Positions 1 to 7,885 of a stretch of 64,000 nt of DNA are shown in pieces (within the stretch, counting starts at the first letter, position 1; each line of letters begins with the position of its first letter). The DNA is from Paractinoplanes abujensis (GTDB lineage Bacteria; Actinomycetota; Actinomycetes; Mycobacteriales; Micromonosporaceae), in assembly GCF_014204895.1 (NCBI RefSeq), contig NZ_JACHMF010000001.1, positions 5,332,001-5,396,000 of the forward strand, given 5' to 3'. The notes beneath the pieces are model-generated. The model did not search any database, was not told the origin of the DNA, and saw only the letters and a list, made by a program, of their open reading frames with translations. A program made the translations under genes and the position numbers.

Positions 1-959
1 AACTCGCCGTAGCCCAGGTCGAGCAGGTCCTGCCCCTCGCGCAGGGCCAGCTCCCAGCGCACCGGCCGGCGGTCGCTGATGTCGAGGCGAGCGGCGGCGA
101 CCCGGCTGTGGTTCTCGTCGTCGGTGAACGTGGCCAGGCTGATCGTGACGGGGTAGGTGCCGGGCGACACCGTCATCACGAACGGCTCCTCGCCGTAGTC
201 CAGGCTGGACGGGTCCGCGGCGATCAGGCGTCCGGACGGCAGGTTGAGTTTGCCCGCGGCGTGGGTCGAGATGCGCATGCGGCGCGGGCCCAGCGTCCGT
301 TCGGCGCCGTCGCGGAAGAGCGTGTGCAGGGCGCGCGGCTGCAGCGGGCGGGGCGGGAACCAGGGCCGCTCGGCCGAGGTGCGCGACGGCAGGCCGGGGG
401 CGGGGGCGCCGGTCACACGGTGGCGGTCGCCGGGGTCGCGGGGCAGCACGCAGACGTCGGAGAACGGCCGCACGCAGGCCTCGGCGTGCACCCGGGAGGC
501 CCGGTCGAGCAGGGCGTTCCAGCGGCCGAAGGCGGGCAGCGGCAGCCGGGGCGGGGTGAAGCCGTCGTCGGTGAACGTGCTGCGGCCGCCTCGCCGCCCG
601 GCCGGTTCGATGTCGTCGCTGCGGCGGCCGTTGATCTGCCACGCCGTGCGGTGGCGGGCCGCGGCGTCGTCGGCGGGGGCGGCCCAGGTGGCGGACTCGC
701 GCAGGAACAGGTCACCCTCGGGAGCGCGGCGCAGCTCGTGGGCGGCGACGCGGTGACCGTCGGCGTCGTATCGAAGCACCGCGCAGTAACCCTCGGTCCA
801 CGAGATGTTGAGCACGGTGTGTAAACGGCCGCCGGCGAGCAGCACCACGGAGTACGGCTCGCCGGCGGAGTCGCGGGACTCGGCCTGATCCTGGGTCAGC
901 GGGTTGACCAACCCGTTGTCCCAGCCCTCGCAGTACGCCGCCGCCAACGTCGTCTCCAT
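1..959 (-). CDS. DUF4241 domain protein, C-terminus outside window
   Basis: Translating the minus strand from ATG 959 gives an uninterrupted reading frame of about 319 codons that runs off the left edge, so the protein is incomplete. The C-terminal half has the look of DUF4241: a segment reading LPSGRLIAADP at about residues 233-243, then a GTYPV strand and a PVRWELAL strand. The family has no established biochemical function, so none is assigned. The gene uses one rare TTA leucine codon (complement of 822-824), which in streptomycete-like bacteria can place translation under the bldA tRNA. It is transcribed away from the window and separated by about 93 bp from the azoreductase stop. Start choice is plausible but unconfirmed. 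Confidence 0.75.
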   Translation of the reverse strand, partial: METTLAAAYCEGWDNGLVNPLTQDQAESRDSAGEPYSVVLLAGGRLHTVLNISWTEGYCAVLRYDADGHRVAAHELRRAPEGDLFLRESATWAAPADDAAARHRTAWQINGRRSDDIEPAGRRGGRSTFTDDGFTPPRLPLPAFGRWNALLDRASRVHAEACVRPFSDVCVLPRDPGDRHRVTGAPAPGLPSRTSAERPWFPPRPLQPRALHTLFRDGAERTLGPRRMRISTHAAGKLNLPSGRLIAADPSSLDYGEEPFVMTVSPGTYPVTISLATFTDDENHSRVAAARLDISDRRPVRWELALREGQDLLDLGYGE

Positions 960-1052
960 GAGGCGCGATCTTATGCGCCGGGCGGGGGCATTTGCCGCCC
1001 CGCAACTGCGTGCAAGAGCGTGGCGAGAGCGAATCGAGAGTACGACGGTGCG

Positions 1053-1688
1053 TCAGCGCGACGCGAGCGTGCGACCCGCATGCGTCGCGGCTTCGTGCGC
1101 GGCCTTCTTCAGCAGGTCGGCGGTGTCGCGCAGCGACTCCATGGCCGGGTTGACGGCGGCCAGGGTCAGTTCGCGCTCGATCAGGGTGAGGTCGCCGCCC
1201 CAGATGTCCTCGACGACCCGGCGCAGGTACGCGGTGTTGTGGTCCCAGCCCTCGCGCGGGGTGCCCGGGCCGTAGCCGCCGCCGCGGGTGGTGAGCACGA
1301 TGACCGGCTTGCCGTCGAGCAGCTTCTCGTCGGGCGTGGTGGCGCCGGCCATGACCAGGTCGATCCAGGCCTTGACGTGCTGCGAGACGCCGTAGTTGTA
1401 GAGCGGCAGGGCGAGGATCGCGGCCTCGGCGTCGCGCACCTCGGCGGCCAGCTGGTCGGCCAGGGCCGCGGCCTCGACCTGGGCCGGGGTGCGCTGGTCG
1501 GCCGGCGTGAACTTGGCGTGGATGGCGTTCGCCCAGGCGTCGGCGGGCAGGGGCGAGGCGCCGAGATGGCGGCGGACGAACGAGGCGCCGGGGCGCACGG
1601 CGGTCCACTCCGCCTCGGCCACGTCGGCCAGTTCGCTCGAGGCCGAGACGGGGCCCTGAATGCTCGAGTCGATGCGCAGAACGCTCAT
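1053..1688 (-). CDS. azoR: FMN-dependent NADH:azoreductase / quinone reductase
   Basis: This 211-residue flavodoxin-fold protein matches the AzoR family in length and layout. An N-terminal strand is followed by the phosphate-binding SSIQGPVS segment (about residues 8-15). A PLYNYG motif lies near residue 95, and a TTRGGGYGPGT loop near 132-142 is typical of FMN contacts. Family members reduce quinones or azo dyes with NAD(P)H in the cytoplasm and often serve in electrophile detoxification. The gene is divergent from a MarR regulator, and the 92-bp gap holds two operator-like dyads. Control by that regulator is therefore very likely, although the inducing compound cannot be read from sequence. 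Confidence 0.88.
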   Translation of the reverse strand: MSVLRIDSSIQGPVSASSELADVAEAEWTAVRPGASFVRRHLGASPLPADAWANAIHAKFTPADQRTPAQVEAAALADQLAAEVRDAEAAILALPLYNYGVSQHVKAWIDLVMAGATTPDEKLLDGKPVIVLTTRGGGYGPGTPREGWDHNTAYLRRVVEDIWGGDLTLIERELTLAAVNPAMESLRDTADLLKKAAHEAATHAGRTLASR

Positions 1689-1708
1689 GATGCCTTCTCC
1701 CTAACGGG

Positions 1709-1754
1709 TTGAATGTTCAATAGGAACCATGACAGCTTCGGGTTGAACATTCAA
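1709..1754. promoter_or_regulatory. Paired MarR operator dyads between azoR and marR
   Basis: TTGAATGTTCAA (1709-1720) and TTGAACATTCAA (1743-1754) are exact reverse complements of each other. Each also has the TTGAA-N2-TTCAA palindrome form expected for a winged-helix MarR dimer. Centres are 34 bp apart, about three helical turns, so two dimers could bind the same face. The sites lie 21 bp from the azoR start and 27 bp from the marR start, covering both probable promoters. Confidence 0.8.
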
Positions 1755-1780
1755 GTGCGGCGAGGCGGTATTCTTCCGTC

Positions 1781-2365
1781 GTGAGCACCGACACGTCCGG
1801 CGAGCAGGTGGCCCAGGAGGCGCCCTGGCTCCACAGTGAGGAACGCGCGGCGTGGATGACGCTGGTGGCGATGGTGATGACCCTCCCGGCCGCCATCGAG
1901 GCCCAGCTCAAGCGCGACGCGGGCATCAACTTTTTCGAGTATTCGATCCTGTCGTCGCTGTCCCGGCCGCAGGAGCACGCGGTGCAGATGACCAACCTGG
2001 CGCACATCGCCGGCGGGTCGCTCTCCCGGCTGTCGCACGCGGTGAGCCGGCTCGAGAAGCAGGGCTATGTGAAACGTCGCACCAACGCCGCCGGTGAAGG
2101 GCGATGCATCGAGGCCGTGCTCACCCCGGAGGGCTACGACGCGCTCGTGGCGGCCGCGCCGGGACACGTACGGGAAGCTCGTCGCCTGGTCTTCGACAAC
2201 TTGACCGCGACGCAGGTGCGTCAGTTGCAGCGCGTCGCCCAGGAGATCACCGCGGCGGCCGCCCCAGCCACGATGCGGCACATCGAGGAGCAGATCGTGG
2301 CGGCCGACCTGGCCGAGCAACAGATCGAAGCGGCCGAACGGGGCCGCCCGATTCCCGGCTGCTGA
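1781..2365 (+). CDS. MarR-family transcriptional regulator
   Basis: This 194-residue protein starts at GTG. Its core shows a MarR winged helix-turn-helix: an NFFEYSILSSLS helix, a LAHIAGGSLSRLSHAVSRLE recognition region near residues 73-92, and the KRRTN wing with a downstream acidic D/E-rich helix. MarR proteins are dimeric, usually repressors released by phenolics or oxidants. It is divergent from azoR with two mirror-image dyads between them, the classic arrangement for autoregulation plus control of a quinone reductase. The C-terminus extends about 40 residues past the usual MarR end. The ligand is unknown. Confidence 0.9.
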   Translation: MSTDTSGEQVAQEAPWLHSEERAAWMTLVAMVMTLPAAIEAQLKRDAGINFFEYSILSSLSRPQEHAVQMTNLAHIAGGSLSRLSHAVSRLEKQGYVKRRTNAAGEGRCIEAVLTPEGYDALVAAAPGHVREARRLVFDNLTATQVRQLQRVAQEITAAAAPATMRHIEEQIVAADLAEQQIEAAERGRPIPGC

Positions 2366-2368
2366 GGT

Positions 2369-2689
2369 TCAGCCGTCCAACCGGCTGCGGGCGCGGTCGA
2401 CCAGGGTGGGCAGCAGCTCGGAACGCCACATCTCCAGGTGCACGCTGCCGTCGGACATGCCCGAGCCGCGGGCGAACTCCTCGCGGAACACCCAAGGCGC
2501 GGTCTCGGTGGCCAGGTCGCACTTGACCACCCGGTCGAAGGTCGCGATCAGCAGCCGTTCCACCTCGCCCACCGACGGAGGCAGGGCCAGACCGGTGAGC
2601 TGCTCACACATGGCGCGCCAGACCCACGGGTCGCCGCGCAGACCCCACCGTACGGGTTCGGGGTCGAAGAGATCGGTCACCAGCCTCAC
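2369..2689 (-). CDS. Conserved actinobacterial hypothetical protein (FDPEP...WGLRGDP type)
   Basis: This 106-residue ORF begins at GTG 2689. A longer in-frame extension exists upstream but lacks the conserved look. The protein has the composition of a small family common in actinomycetes: an FDPEPVRWGLRGDPWVW start, a middle PPSVGEVERLL helix and a GMSDG turn before a C-terminal WRSELLPTL helix. No catalytic motif, signal peptide or membrane segment is visible, so it is probably a small soluble protein. It converges on marR with only 3 bp between stop codons. Function unknown. Confidence 0.7.
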   Translation of the reverse strand: MRLVTDLFDPEPVRWGLRGDPWVWRAMCEQLTGLALPPSVGEVERLLIATFDRVVKCDLATETAPWVFREEFARGSGMSDGSVHLEMWRSELLPTLVDRARSRLDG

Positions 2690-2736
2690 GTGACCAGCGT
2701 GGCACGGCCGCAGCGTCACCGCACCGCGAGGAATTC

Positions 2737-3540
2737 TCAGACGGTGATGGCGGGAACGGCTGCGGTCAGTGACCAGTCGTGCCCGATGTCGGCCGCCGTG
2801 CGCAGCAGCCGGGGCAGATGCTCCTCGAGCAGGGTTTCGAGCGACGTCTCGGCCGCGTGCACGGTCACGTTGATCGCCGCCACGACCCGCCCGTCCCCAC
2901 CCCGTACGCCCGTGGCGATCGACCGGATGCCGGGCGCGAGGTCCTGGTCGGCCAGCGCCCACCCCTTGGCCCGCACCTCGCGCAGCGACGCGTCGAGCTC
3001 AGCGGGCTCGGGCTGCCAGCGCGCCGTGATGCCCGAGCGGGACGGCTCGGCCAGCACGCCCGGCAGCTCGTCCGGGGGCAGCGCGGCCAGCAGCACCTTG
3101 CCCATCGAGGTGGCCGGGGCCGGGAACCGGGTGCCGATCGTGACCGCCAGCGTGACGATCTTCGGTACGGCCACCCGGGCCACGTAGACGATGTCGCCCC
3201 CGTCGAGCTGGGCCATCGATGTCGACTCGTTGGTCAGCGCGACCAGCTTCTCCATGTGCGGCCGGGCCACGTCCCACATGTTCTGCGCGTTCACGTAGGC
3301 CATCCCGAGCTCGAGCACCCGCGGGGTGAGCGCGTACCCCCGGCCGTCGGCCCGCACGTAACCCAGCGCCTCCAGCGTGATCAGGATGCGCCGTACGGTG
3401 GGCCGGGCCAGCCCGGTGTGCCCGGCGATCTCGCTGAGCGTCATGGCCGGCGTGCCCGGACGGAAGGAGCGCAGGACGTCGAGGCCACGGGCCAGCGCCT
3501 CGATGAAGTCGGGTCCCGCGCCCCGTCCGATGTCCGTCAT
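2737..3540 (-). CDS. IclR-family transcriptional regulator
   Basis: Starting at ATG 3540, the 267-residue protein has the full IclR layout. The N-terminal winged helix (residues about 9-70) contains an EIAGHTGLARPTVRRIL helix-turn-helix, and the effector-binding domain from about 85 onward has the conserved TSMGKVLLA stretch. The subgroup resembles PcaR/PobR-like regulators of aromatic catabolism. It lies 11 bp downstream of the amidohydrolase in the same orientation and is probably co-transcribed with it. Its likely targets are the two CGGAC-N4-GTCCG dyads in the divergent promoter region at 4938-5123. Whether it acts as repressor or activator is not visible. Confidence 0.9.
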   Translation of the reverse strand: MTDIGRGAGPDFIEALARGLDVLRSFRPGTPAMTLSEIAGHTGLARPTVRRILITLEALGYVRADGRGYALTPRVLELGMAYVNAQNMWDVARPHMEKLVALTNESTSMAQLDGGDIVYVARVAVPKIVTLAVTIGTRFPAPATSMGKVLLAALPPDELPGVLAEPSRSGITARWQPEPAELDASLREVRAKGWALADQDLAPGIRSIATGVRGGDGRVVAAINVTVHAAETSLETLLEEHLPRLLRTAADIGHDWSLTAAVPAITV

Positions 3541-3551
3541 GGAACGGGACC

Positions 3552-4937
3552 CTACTTGGTGTACTGATACGGGTTGTGCAGGATCCGGGCCTCGGGGATG
3601 TCCGGGTTCATGCCCTGCCGCCAGGCGTCCTCCCCCAGCGTCGAGCGCAGGTGCTCGATCGTCGCGGTCACCTTGGCCCGGGCGGTGGCCAGGTCGGCGT
3701 CCACCAGCTTGCCGTCCCGCTTGACCGTGCGGCCGCCGACCACGACGGTGTGCACGTCGCCCCGCCCGGCTTGGAAAACCACATGCCCGTACGGGTTGAG
3801 CACCGGGAAGCCGGCCGGCGAGTCGTCGTTCTTGAGCAGCACGACGTCGGCCTGACGACCCGGGGTGAGCGCGCCGATCGACGAGTCCATCCCCAGCGCC
3901 TTGGCCCCGCCGCGGGTGGCCCAGTCGACGACCTGCTCGGCCCGCAGGTGGTGATGGGTGACCGTCTCCTGCCGGCCGTGCGCCTCGAGGTGCTCGCGGG
4001 CCCGGTCGGCGCTGAGTGTGCTGCGCATGGCCGAGAACAGGTCGCCGCTCCACCACACGCTGGTGTCCATCGACAGCGAGACCGGAATCCCGTGGCGGCG
4101 CAGCTGCCAGGTGGGCGGGTAGCCCTGGCCGGCGCTCTGCTCGCTCTCGGTCGACACCGACACCGAGCCGCCGGTGGCCGCGATCCGGTGGTAGGAGTCG
4201 CTGGAGAGGGTGGCCGCGTGCACGTAGACGTGGCCCGGGCTCATGAAGCCGCTGTCGTGCATGAGCCGGATGCCGTCGTCGTTGGTGGCGCCCCAGACGC
4301 CCGCGTGCGTGGTGACGGGCACGCCGAGTTCGCGCGCGACCTCGAAGGCGGCCTTCTCGGGGAAGGCGGGGTCACCGGTGACGTCGAAGGCCATCTGGAA
4401 GCCGGCCAGCTTGCCGCCGTCGATGCGGCGACGGTGGAAGTCCTGGAACTCGGGCGCCGTCGACCACTCCCACGGTCCCTGCTGGATGTTCCCGTACGCC
4501 AGCACGAACCGTCCGGGCACGGCCTCGAGCGCGTCGACCGCGGCGTCGGCGTGGTCGGCGCTCTGCAGGCCGTGCGACCAGTCGACGGTCGTGGTGACGC
4601 CGGAGTCGATCGCCTCCAGCGCGCCCAGCAGGTTGCCGGCGTAGATGTCCTCGGGGCGGAAGTGCTTGCCCGACTCGAGGTAGTACCAGACGAAGTACTG
4701 GGTCAGGGTCCAGTCGGCGCCGTAGCCCCGCATCGCGGTCTGCCACATGTGCCGGTGCGTGTCGACCATGCCGGGCATCAGGATGCCGCCGGAGGCGTCG
4801 ATCTCCTCATGGCCGTCGGGCGCGGTCAGGCCCGGCCCGATTTCGGCGATCTTGTCGTCGACGATCAGCACGTCGGCGTTTTCGAGCACGGTGTGCGAGT
4901 CGTCCATGGTGAGAATCAGGCCGTTACGGAAGATCAT
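3552..4937 (-). CDS. Metal-dependent amidohydrolase (cytosine deaminase / TrzA-AtzB-like)
   Basis: This 461-residue protein has the urease-like composite fold. N- and C-terminal beta segments (the latter with VVVGGRTVKRDGKLV) flank a TIM barrel. Metal ligands are visible: H61 and H63 in THRHMW, H211 in TTHAG, H240 in VYVHA and D291 in SMDTS. The family hydrolyses C-N or C-Cl bonds of heterocycles or deaminates purine-like substrates. The glutamate that often follows the third His in S-adenosylhomocysteine/guanine deaminases is not evident (the sequence reads HAGVWG), so the reaction may differ. It is divergent from the CoA-transferase/LigAB operon and followed by iclR, suggesting it prepares a substrate or removes an N-substituent in the same pathway. 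That role is inference. Confidence 0.85.
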   Translation of the reverse strand: MIFRNGLILTMDDSHTVLENADVLIVDDKIAEIGPGLTAPDGHEEIDASGGILMPGMVDTHRHMWQTAMRGYGADWTLTQYFVWYYLESGKHFRPEDIYAGNLLGALEAIDSGVTTTVDWSHGLQSADHADAAVDALEAVPGRFVLAYGNIQQGPWEWSTAPEFQDFHRRRIDGGKLAGFQMAFDVTGDPAFPEKAAFEVARELGVPVTTHAGVWGATNDDGIRLMHDSGFMSPGHVYVHAATLSSDSYHRIAATGGSVSVSTESEQSAGQGYPPTWQLRRHGIPVSLSMDTSVWWSGDLFSAMRSTLSADRAREHLEAHGRQETVTHHHLRAEQVVDWATRGGAKALGMDSSIGALTPGRQADVVLLKNDDSPAGFPVLNPYGHVVFQAGRGDVHTVVVGGRTVKRDGKLVDADLATARAKVTATIEHLRSTLGEDAWRQGMNPDIPEARILHNPYQYTK

Positions 4938-4959
4938 CGCCCGTCCTTTCGCGGTTTAA

Positions 4960-4973
4960 CGGACCGTTGTCCG
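4960..4973. promoter_or_regulatory. Candidate IclR operator, amidohydrolase side
   Basis: CGGAC-CGTT-GTCCG is an inverted repeat centred 29 bp upstream of the amidohydrolase start. Its core is identical to the dyad at 5092-5107 in front of the divergent operon. Two matching palindromes within one divergent promoter next to an iclR gene make this the likely binding site. Confidence 0.6.
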
Positions 4974-5091
4974 CCCAGCGGGCAGCCCGAGTGGCGTCAG
5001 TGTGCGCCGGGTCACTTGCGCGGTCAATAGTTTGTTTCGGCCAGATCAACCAGTCGTTGACAGAGCGTGTGGCCGGAGGCAAGCTGTTCGA

Positions 5092-5107
5092 GCGGACGAG
5101 TGTCCGC
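5092..5107. promoter_or_regulatory. Candidate IclR operator, CoA-transferase operon side
   Basis: GCGGAC-GAGT-GTCCGC is a perfect 6-bp-arm inverted repeat ending 16 bp before the CoA-transferase ATG. It shares the CGGAC-N4-GTCCG core with the site at 4960-4973, and the two centres are 133 bp apart. Its closeness to the start fits repression by occlusion, or looping between the two dyads. Confidence 0.6.
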
Positions 5108-5123
5108 AGGACGGGCGGTTTGC

Positions 5124-6254
5124 ATGTCTGAGAAAGGCCCCCTGGCCGGCCTGGTGGTCGCCGACTTCTCCCGGATCCTCGCCGGGCCGTACGCGACGAT
5201 GCTGCTGGCCGACCTCGGCGCGACGGTGATCAAGGTGGAGGGTCCGTCCGGCGACGACACCCGCACCTGGATGCCACCGGTGCGCGACGGCATCTCGACG
5301 TACTACCTGGGCATCAACCGCAACAAGCGGTCGATCGCGCTGGACCTCAAGAACGAGGCCGACCTGGCCGACGCCCGCGAGCTGGCCCACCGGGCCGACG
5401 TCATGATCGAGAACTTCCGGCCGGGCGGGCTCCGGCGGTTCGGCCTCGACTACGACACCGTGGCCGCGGCCAACGAGAAGATCGTGTACGCCAGCATCAG
5501 CGGCTTCGGCCCCGGCCAGGGCGCGAGCCTGCCCGGCTACGACCTGATGGTGCAGGCCATCTCGGGCCTGATGAGCCTGACCGGCGACCCCGAAGGCTCC
5601 CCGTACCGGGCCGGCATCTCGGTCTTCGACGTCATGGCCGGCATGCACGCCAACATCGGCATCCTGTCCGCCCTGCACCACCGCGCGGCCACCGGGCGCG
5701 GCCAGCACGTCGAGGTCAACCTGCTCAGTTCGGCGCTGTCCGGACTGGTCAACCACTCCAGCGGGTTCGTCGCCGGGGGCACCGTGCCGTTCCGCATGGG
5801 CAACGCGCACCCGAGCCTTTTCCCGTACGAGCCCCTGCCGACCGCCGACGGCGAACTGATCGTGATCGCGGGCAACGACGGGCAGTTCCGCAAGCTGTGC
5901 CAGGTGCTCGACCTGCCCGGCCTGCCCGACGACCCGCGGTTCGGGCGCAACCAGGACCGTACGGCGAATCGCGAGGCACTGCGCCCCCTGCTCGTCGAGC
6001 GGCTGGCCACCCGTACGAAGGACGAATGGTTCAAGGACCTGATCGCGGCGGGCGTTCCCTGCGCCCCGATCAACACCATCGACGGCGGCGTCGCGTTCGC
6101 CGAGGAGGTCGGGCTCGACCCCGTGGTCACCACCGGTGGCGTGCCCGGTATCCGCAACCCCATCACCTTCAGCGAGACCCGGCCCCGGTACGAGCTGCCG
6201 CCGCCCGGGCTGGACGAGCACGGCGAGGAGATCCGCAAGTGGCTGAGGAGCTGA
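5124..6254 (+). CDS. CaiB/BaiF family III CoA-transferase
   Basis: Starting at ATG 5124, the 376-residue protein shows family III features. There is an N-terminal LVVADFSRILAGPYATMLLADLGA segment followed by VIKVE, then NRNKRSIALDLK, then a GYDLMVQAISGL stretch where the catalytic Asp of formyl-CoA transferase-type enzymes lies. A GRGQHVEVNLL segment follows. These enzymes move CoA between carboxylic acids through an enzyme-anhydride intermediate. An upstream in-frame ATG would overlap the operator dyad, so the later start is preferred although its ribosome site is weak. It is first in a five-gene operon and overlaps the next gene by 16 bp. It presumably makes the CoA thioester that the lyase-like neighbour cleaves (inference). 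Confidence 0.88.
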   Translation: MSEKGPLAGLVVADFSRILAGPYATMLLADLGATVIKVEGPSGDDTRTWMPPVRDGISTYYLGINRNKRSIALDLKNEADLADARELAHRADVMIENFRPGGLRRFGLDYDTVAAANEKIVYASISGFGPGQGASLPGYDLMVQAISGLMSLTGDPEGSPYRAGISVFDVMAGMHANIGILSALHHRAATGRGQHVEVNLLSSALSGLVNHSSGFVAGGTVPFRMGNAHPSLFPYEPLPTADGELIVIAGNDGQFRKLCQVLDLPGLPDDPRFGRNQDRTANREALRPLLVERLATRTKDEWFKDLIAAGVPCAPINTIDGGVAFAEEVGLDPVVTTGGVPGIRNPITFSETRPRYELPPPGLDEHGEEIRKWLRS

Positions 6255-7018
6255 GCTTCCCGACCGGTCTCGGCACGTCGACCCCCGAGACCATCTCGCT
6301 GCTGGGGCAGGACCTGGCGGCCGACCTGATGGGCAAGGTGGGCTTCGGCGAACTGGCGTTCTGGCTGGTCGCCGGGCGCCGCCCCACCGCCGGGGAGGTC
6401 CGCGTCTTCGAGGCCGTGCTGGTGGCGCTGGCCGACCACGGGTTCACGCCGACCGCGATCGCGGCCCGGCTCACCTACCTGTCGGCCCCCGACTCCCTGC
6501 AGGGCGCGATGGCGGCCGGGCTGCTCGGCGGCGGGTCGCGCTTCCTCGGCGTCACCGAGGACTGCGGGCAATTCCTGGCGCAGACCCTGATCGACGCCGG
6601 CACCGAGCGGGACTACGACTCGATCGCACTCGGCGCCGTCCGGAAGGCGAAGTCCTCGAAGCGCTTCATCCCGGGCCTGGGCCATCCTGTGCACAAGACG
6701 GAAGATCCGCGTACGCCCGTACTGATCCGGATCGCCGAGGAGGAGGGGCTGCGCGGGCCGCACCTGCGGTTGTTCGAGGCGATCGGCCGGGTGCATCCCG
6801 ACGTGCTCGGCAAGCGGCTGCCGCTCAACGGGGCCGGGGTGTGTGGAGCGGCGCTGGCCGATCTGGGCCTGCCCACCGATCTGCTGCGGGGGTTCGCGCT
6901 CCTGGCCCGGGCGGCCGGATTGCTGGGGCAGATCGCCGAGGAGCGCCGCAACCCCATCGCGATGGACATCTATCGCACTGTCGACCGTAACGCCGTCTAC
7001 GAGCCCCGGAAGGATTGA
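6239..7018 (+). CDS. Citryl-CoA lyase / citrate synthase-fold protein
   Basis: This 259-residue protein starts at GTG inside the end of the CoA-transferase gene, suggesting translational coupling. It has the short citrate-synthase core: GGGSRFLG near residue 97-104 and GLGHPVHKTEDPR at 146-158, matching the family signature in which the His binds substrate. Citrate synthases are usually above 360 residues; this length fits stand-alone citryl-CoA lyase-like proteins. Family chemistry is Claisen condensation or the reverse cleavage of a tertiary-alcohol acyl-CoA. In this operon it may cleave a CoA-activated ring-fission product into an acyl-CoA and an oxo acid. That role is a hypothesis. Confidence 0.8.
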   Translation: MAEELSFPTGLGTSTPETISLLGQDLAADLMGKVGFGELAFWLVAGRRPTAGEVRVFEAVLVALADHGFTPTAIAARLTYLSAPDSLQGAMAAGLLGGGSRFLGVTEDCGQFLAQTLIDAGTERDYDSIALGAVRKAKSSKRFIPGLGHPVHKTEDPRTPVLIRIAEEEGLRGPHLRLFEAIGRVHPDVLGKRLPLNGAGVCGAALADLGLPTDLLRGFALLARAAGLLGQIAEERRNPIAMDIYRTVDRNAVYEPRKD

Positions 7019-7021
7019 GGC

Positions 7022-7885
7022 ATGGCCAGCATCGTCGCGGTCATCGCGTCCACCCACCACCCGTTCTACTACCGGGCCAGCACGGCCACCGGCGAGGACC
7101 GTCCCCCGTTCGCCGACGAGTGGACCCGCAAGATCCTGGCCTTCCGCGAGACGCTGACCAGGGCCAACCCGGACGTGCTGGTGATGGTCGGCTCCGACCA
7201 CTTCCACCAGCTCTGGCTGGACAACATGCCGCAGTTCCTGGTGGGCAAGGCGCCCTTCTACGACGCCAACTGGTACAACGAGGAGCGCGAGTTCGGCCTG
7301 CCGCGCATGCTGCTCAAAGGCCAGGAGGACCTGTCGGCGCACATCCTGCGGGCCGGGCTGGACGACGGCTTCGACCTGGCGTTCAGCAACGAACTGCGGA
7401 TCGACCACAGCATCACGTGCCCGATCATCACGCTGCGGCCCGAGGCCGACCTGCCGATCGTGCCGATCTACACCAACATCTTCGCGCCGCCGCTGCCCCA
7501 GCCCGCGCGCTTCGTCAAGCTGGGCGAGTCGATCCGGCGCATCGTCGAGAGCTGGCCGTCGCACCTGCGGGTGGCCGTCATCGGCACCGGGCACCTGTCG
7601 CTCGAGCTGGGCGGGCCCCGGCAGTTCGGCCCGCACGGGCCCGACCCCGAGTTCGACCGGCGCGCCGTCGAGTGGATCGCGACCGGCGACCTCGACAGCT
7701 GCCTGCGCGAGGTCACGCTGGACAGCCTGCACTCGCCGGGCAACGCCACCCACGGGTTCATGGACTTCATGCTGATGATGGGGGTGGCCGGCGCGGGCGC
7801 GAAAGCCGATCACGTCGACACCCTTGACCTGTTCCACACGATGGAGGCCTACTTCACCTGGTATCCGAACGGAGCGCCGGCATGA
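7022..7885 (+). CDS. ligB: Class III extradiol ring-cleavage dioxygenase, catalytic subunit (LigB family)
   Basis: The 287-residue protein carries the LigB fold signature: an N-terminal STHHPF with H12, and VGSDHFHQLW with H60/H62, corresponding to the two Fe(II)-binding histidines of LigB (H12 and H61 in Sphingobium). These enzymes open a catechol-type ring next to the hydroxyls using O2. The segment that usually reads GGLSH with the acid-base His appears as GTGHLSLEL (188-196), so the His is displaced by about three positions. This may mark a divergent subfamily. It is followed by its small LigA partner with a 4-bp ATGA overlap. The substrate is not predictable; candidates are protocatechuate-, gallate- or aminophenol-like compounds. 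Confidence 0.87.
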   Translation: MASIVAVIASTHHPFYYRASTATGEDRPPFADEWTRKILAFRETLTRANPDVLVMVGSDHFHQLWLDNMPQFLVGKAPFYDANWYNEEREFGLPRMLLKGQEDLSAHILRAGLDDGFDLAFSNELRIDHSITCPIITLRPEADLPIVPIYTNIFAPPLPQPARFVKLGESIRRIVESWPSHLRVAVIGTGHLSLELGGPRQFGPHGPDPEFDRRAVEWIATGDLDSCLREVTLDSLHSPGNATHGFMDFMLMMGVAGAGAKADHVDTLDLFHTMEAYFTWYPNGAPA

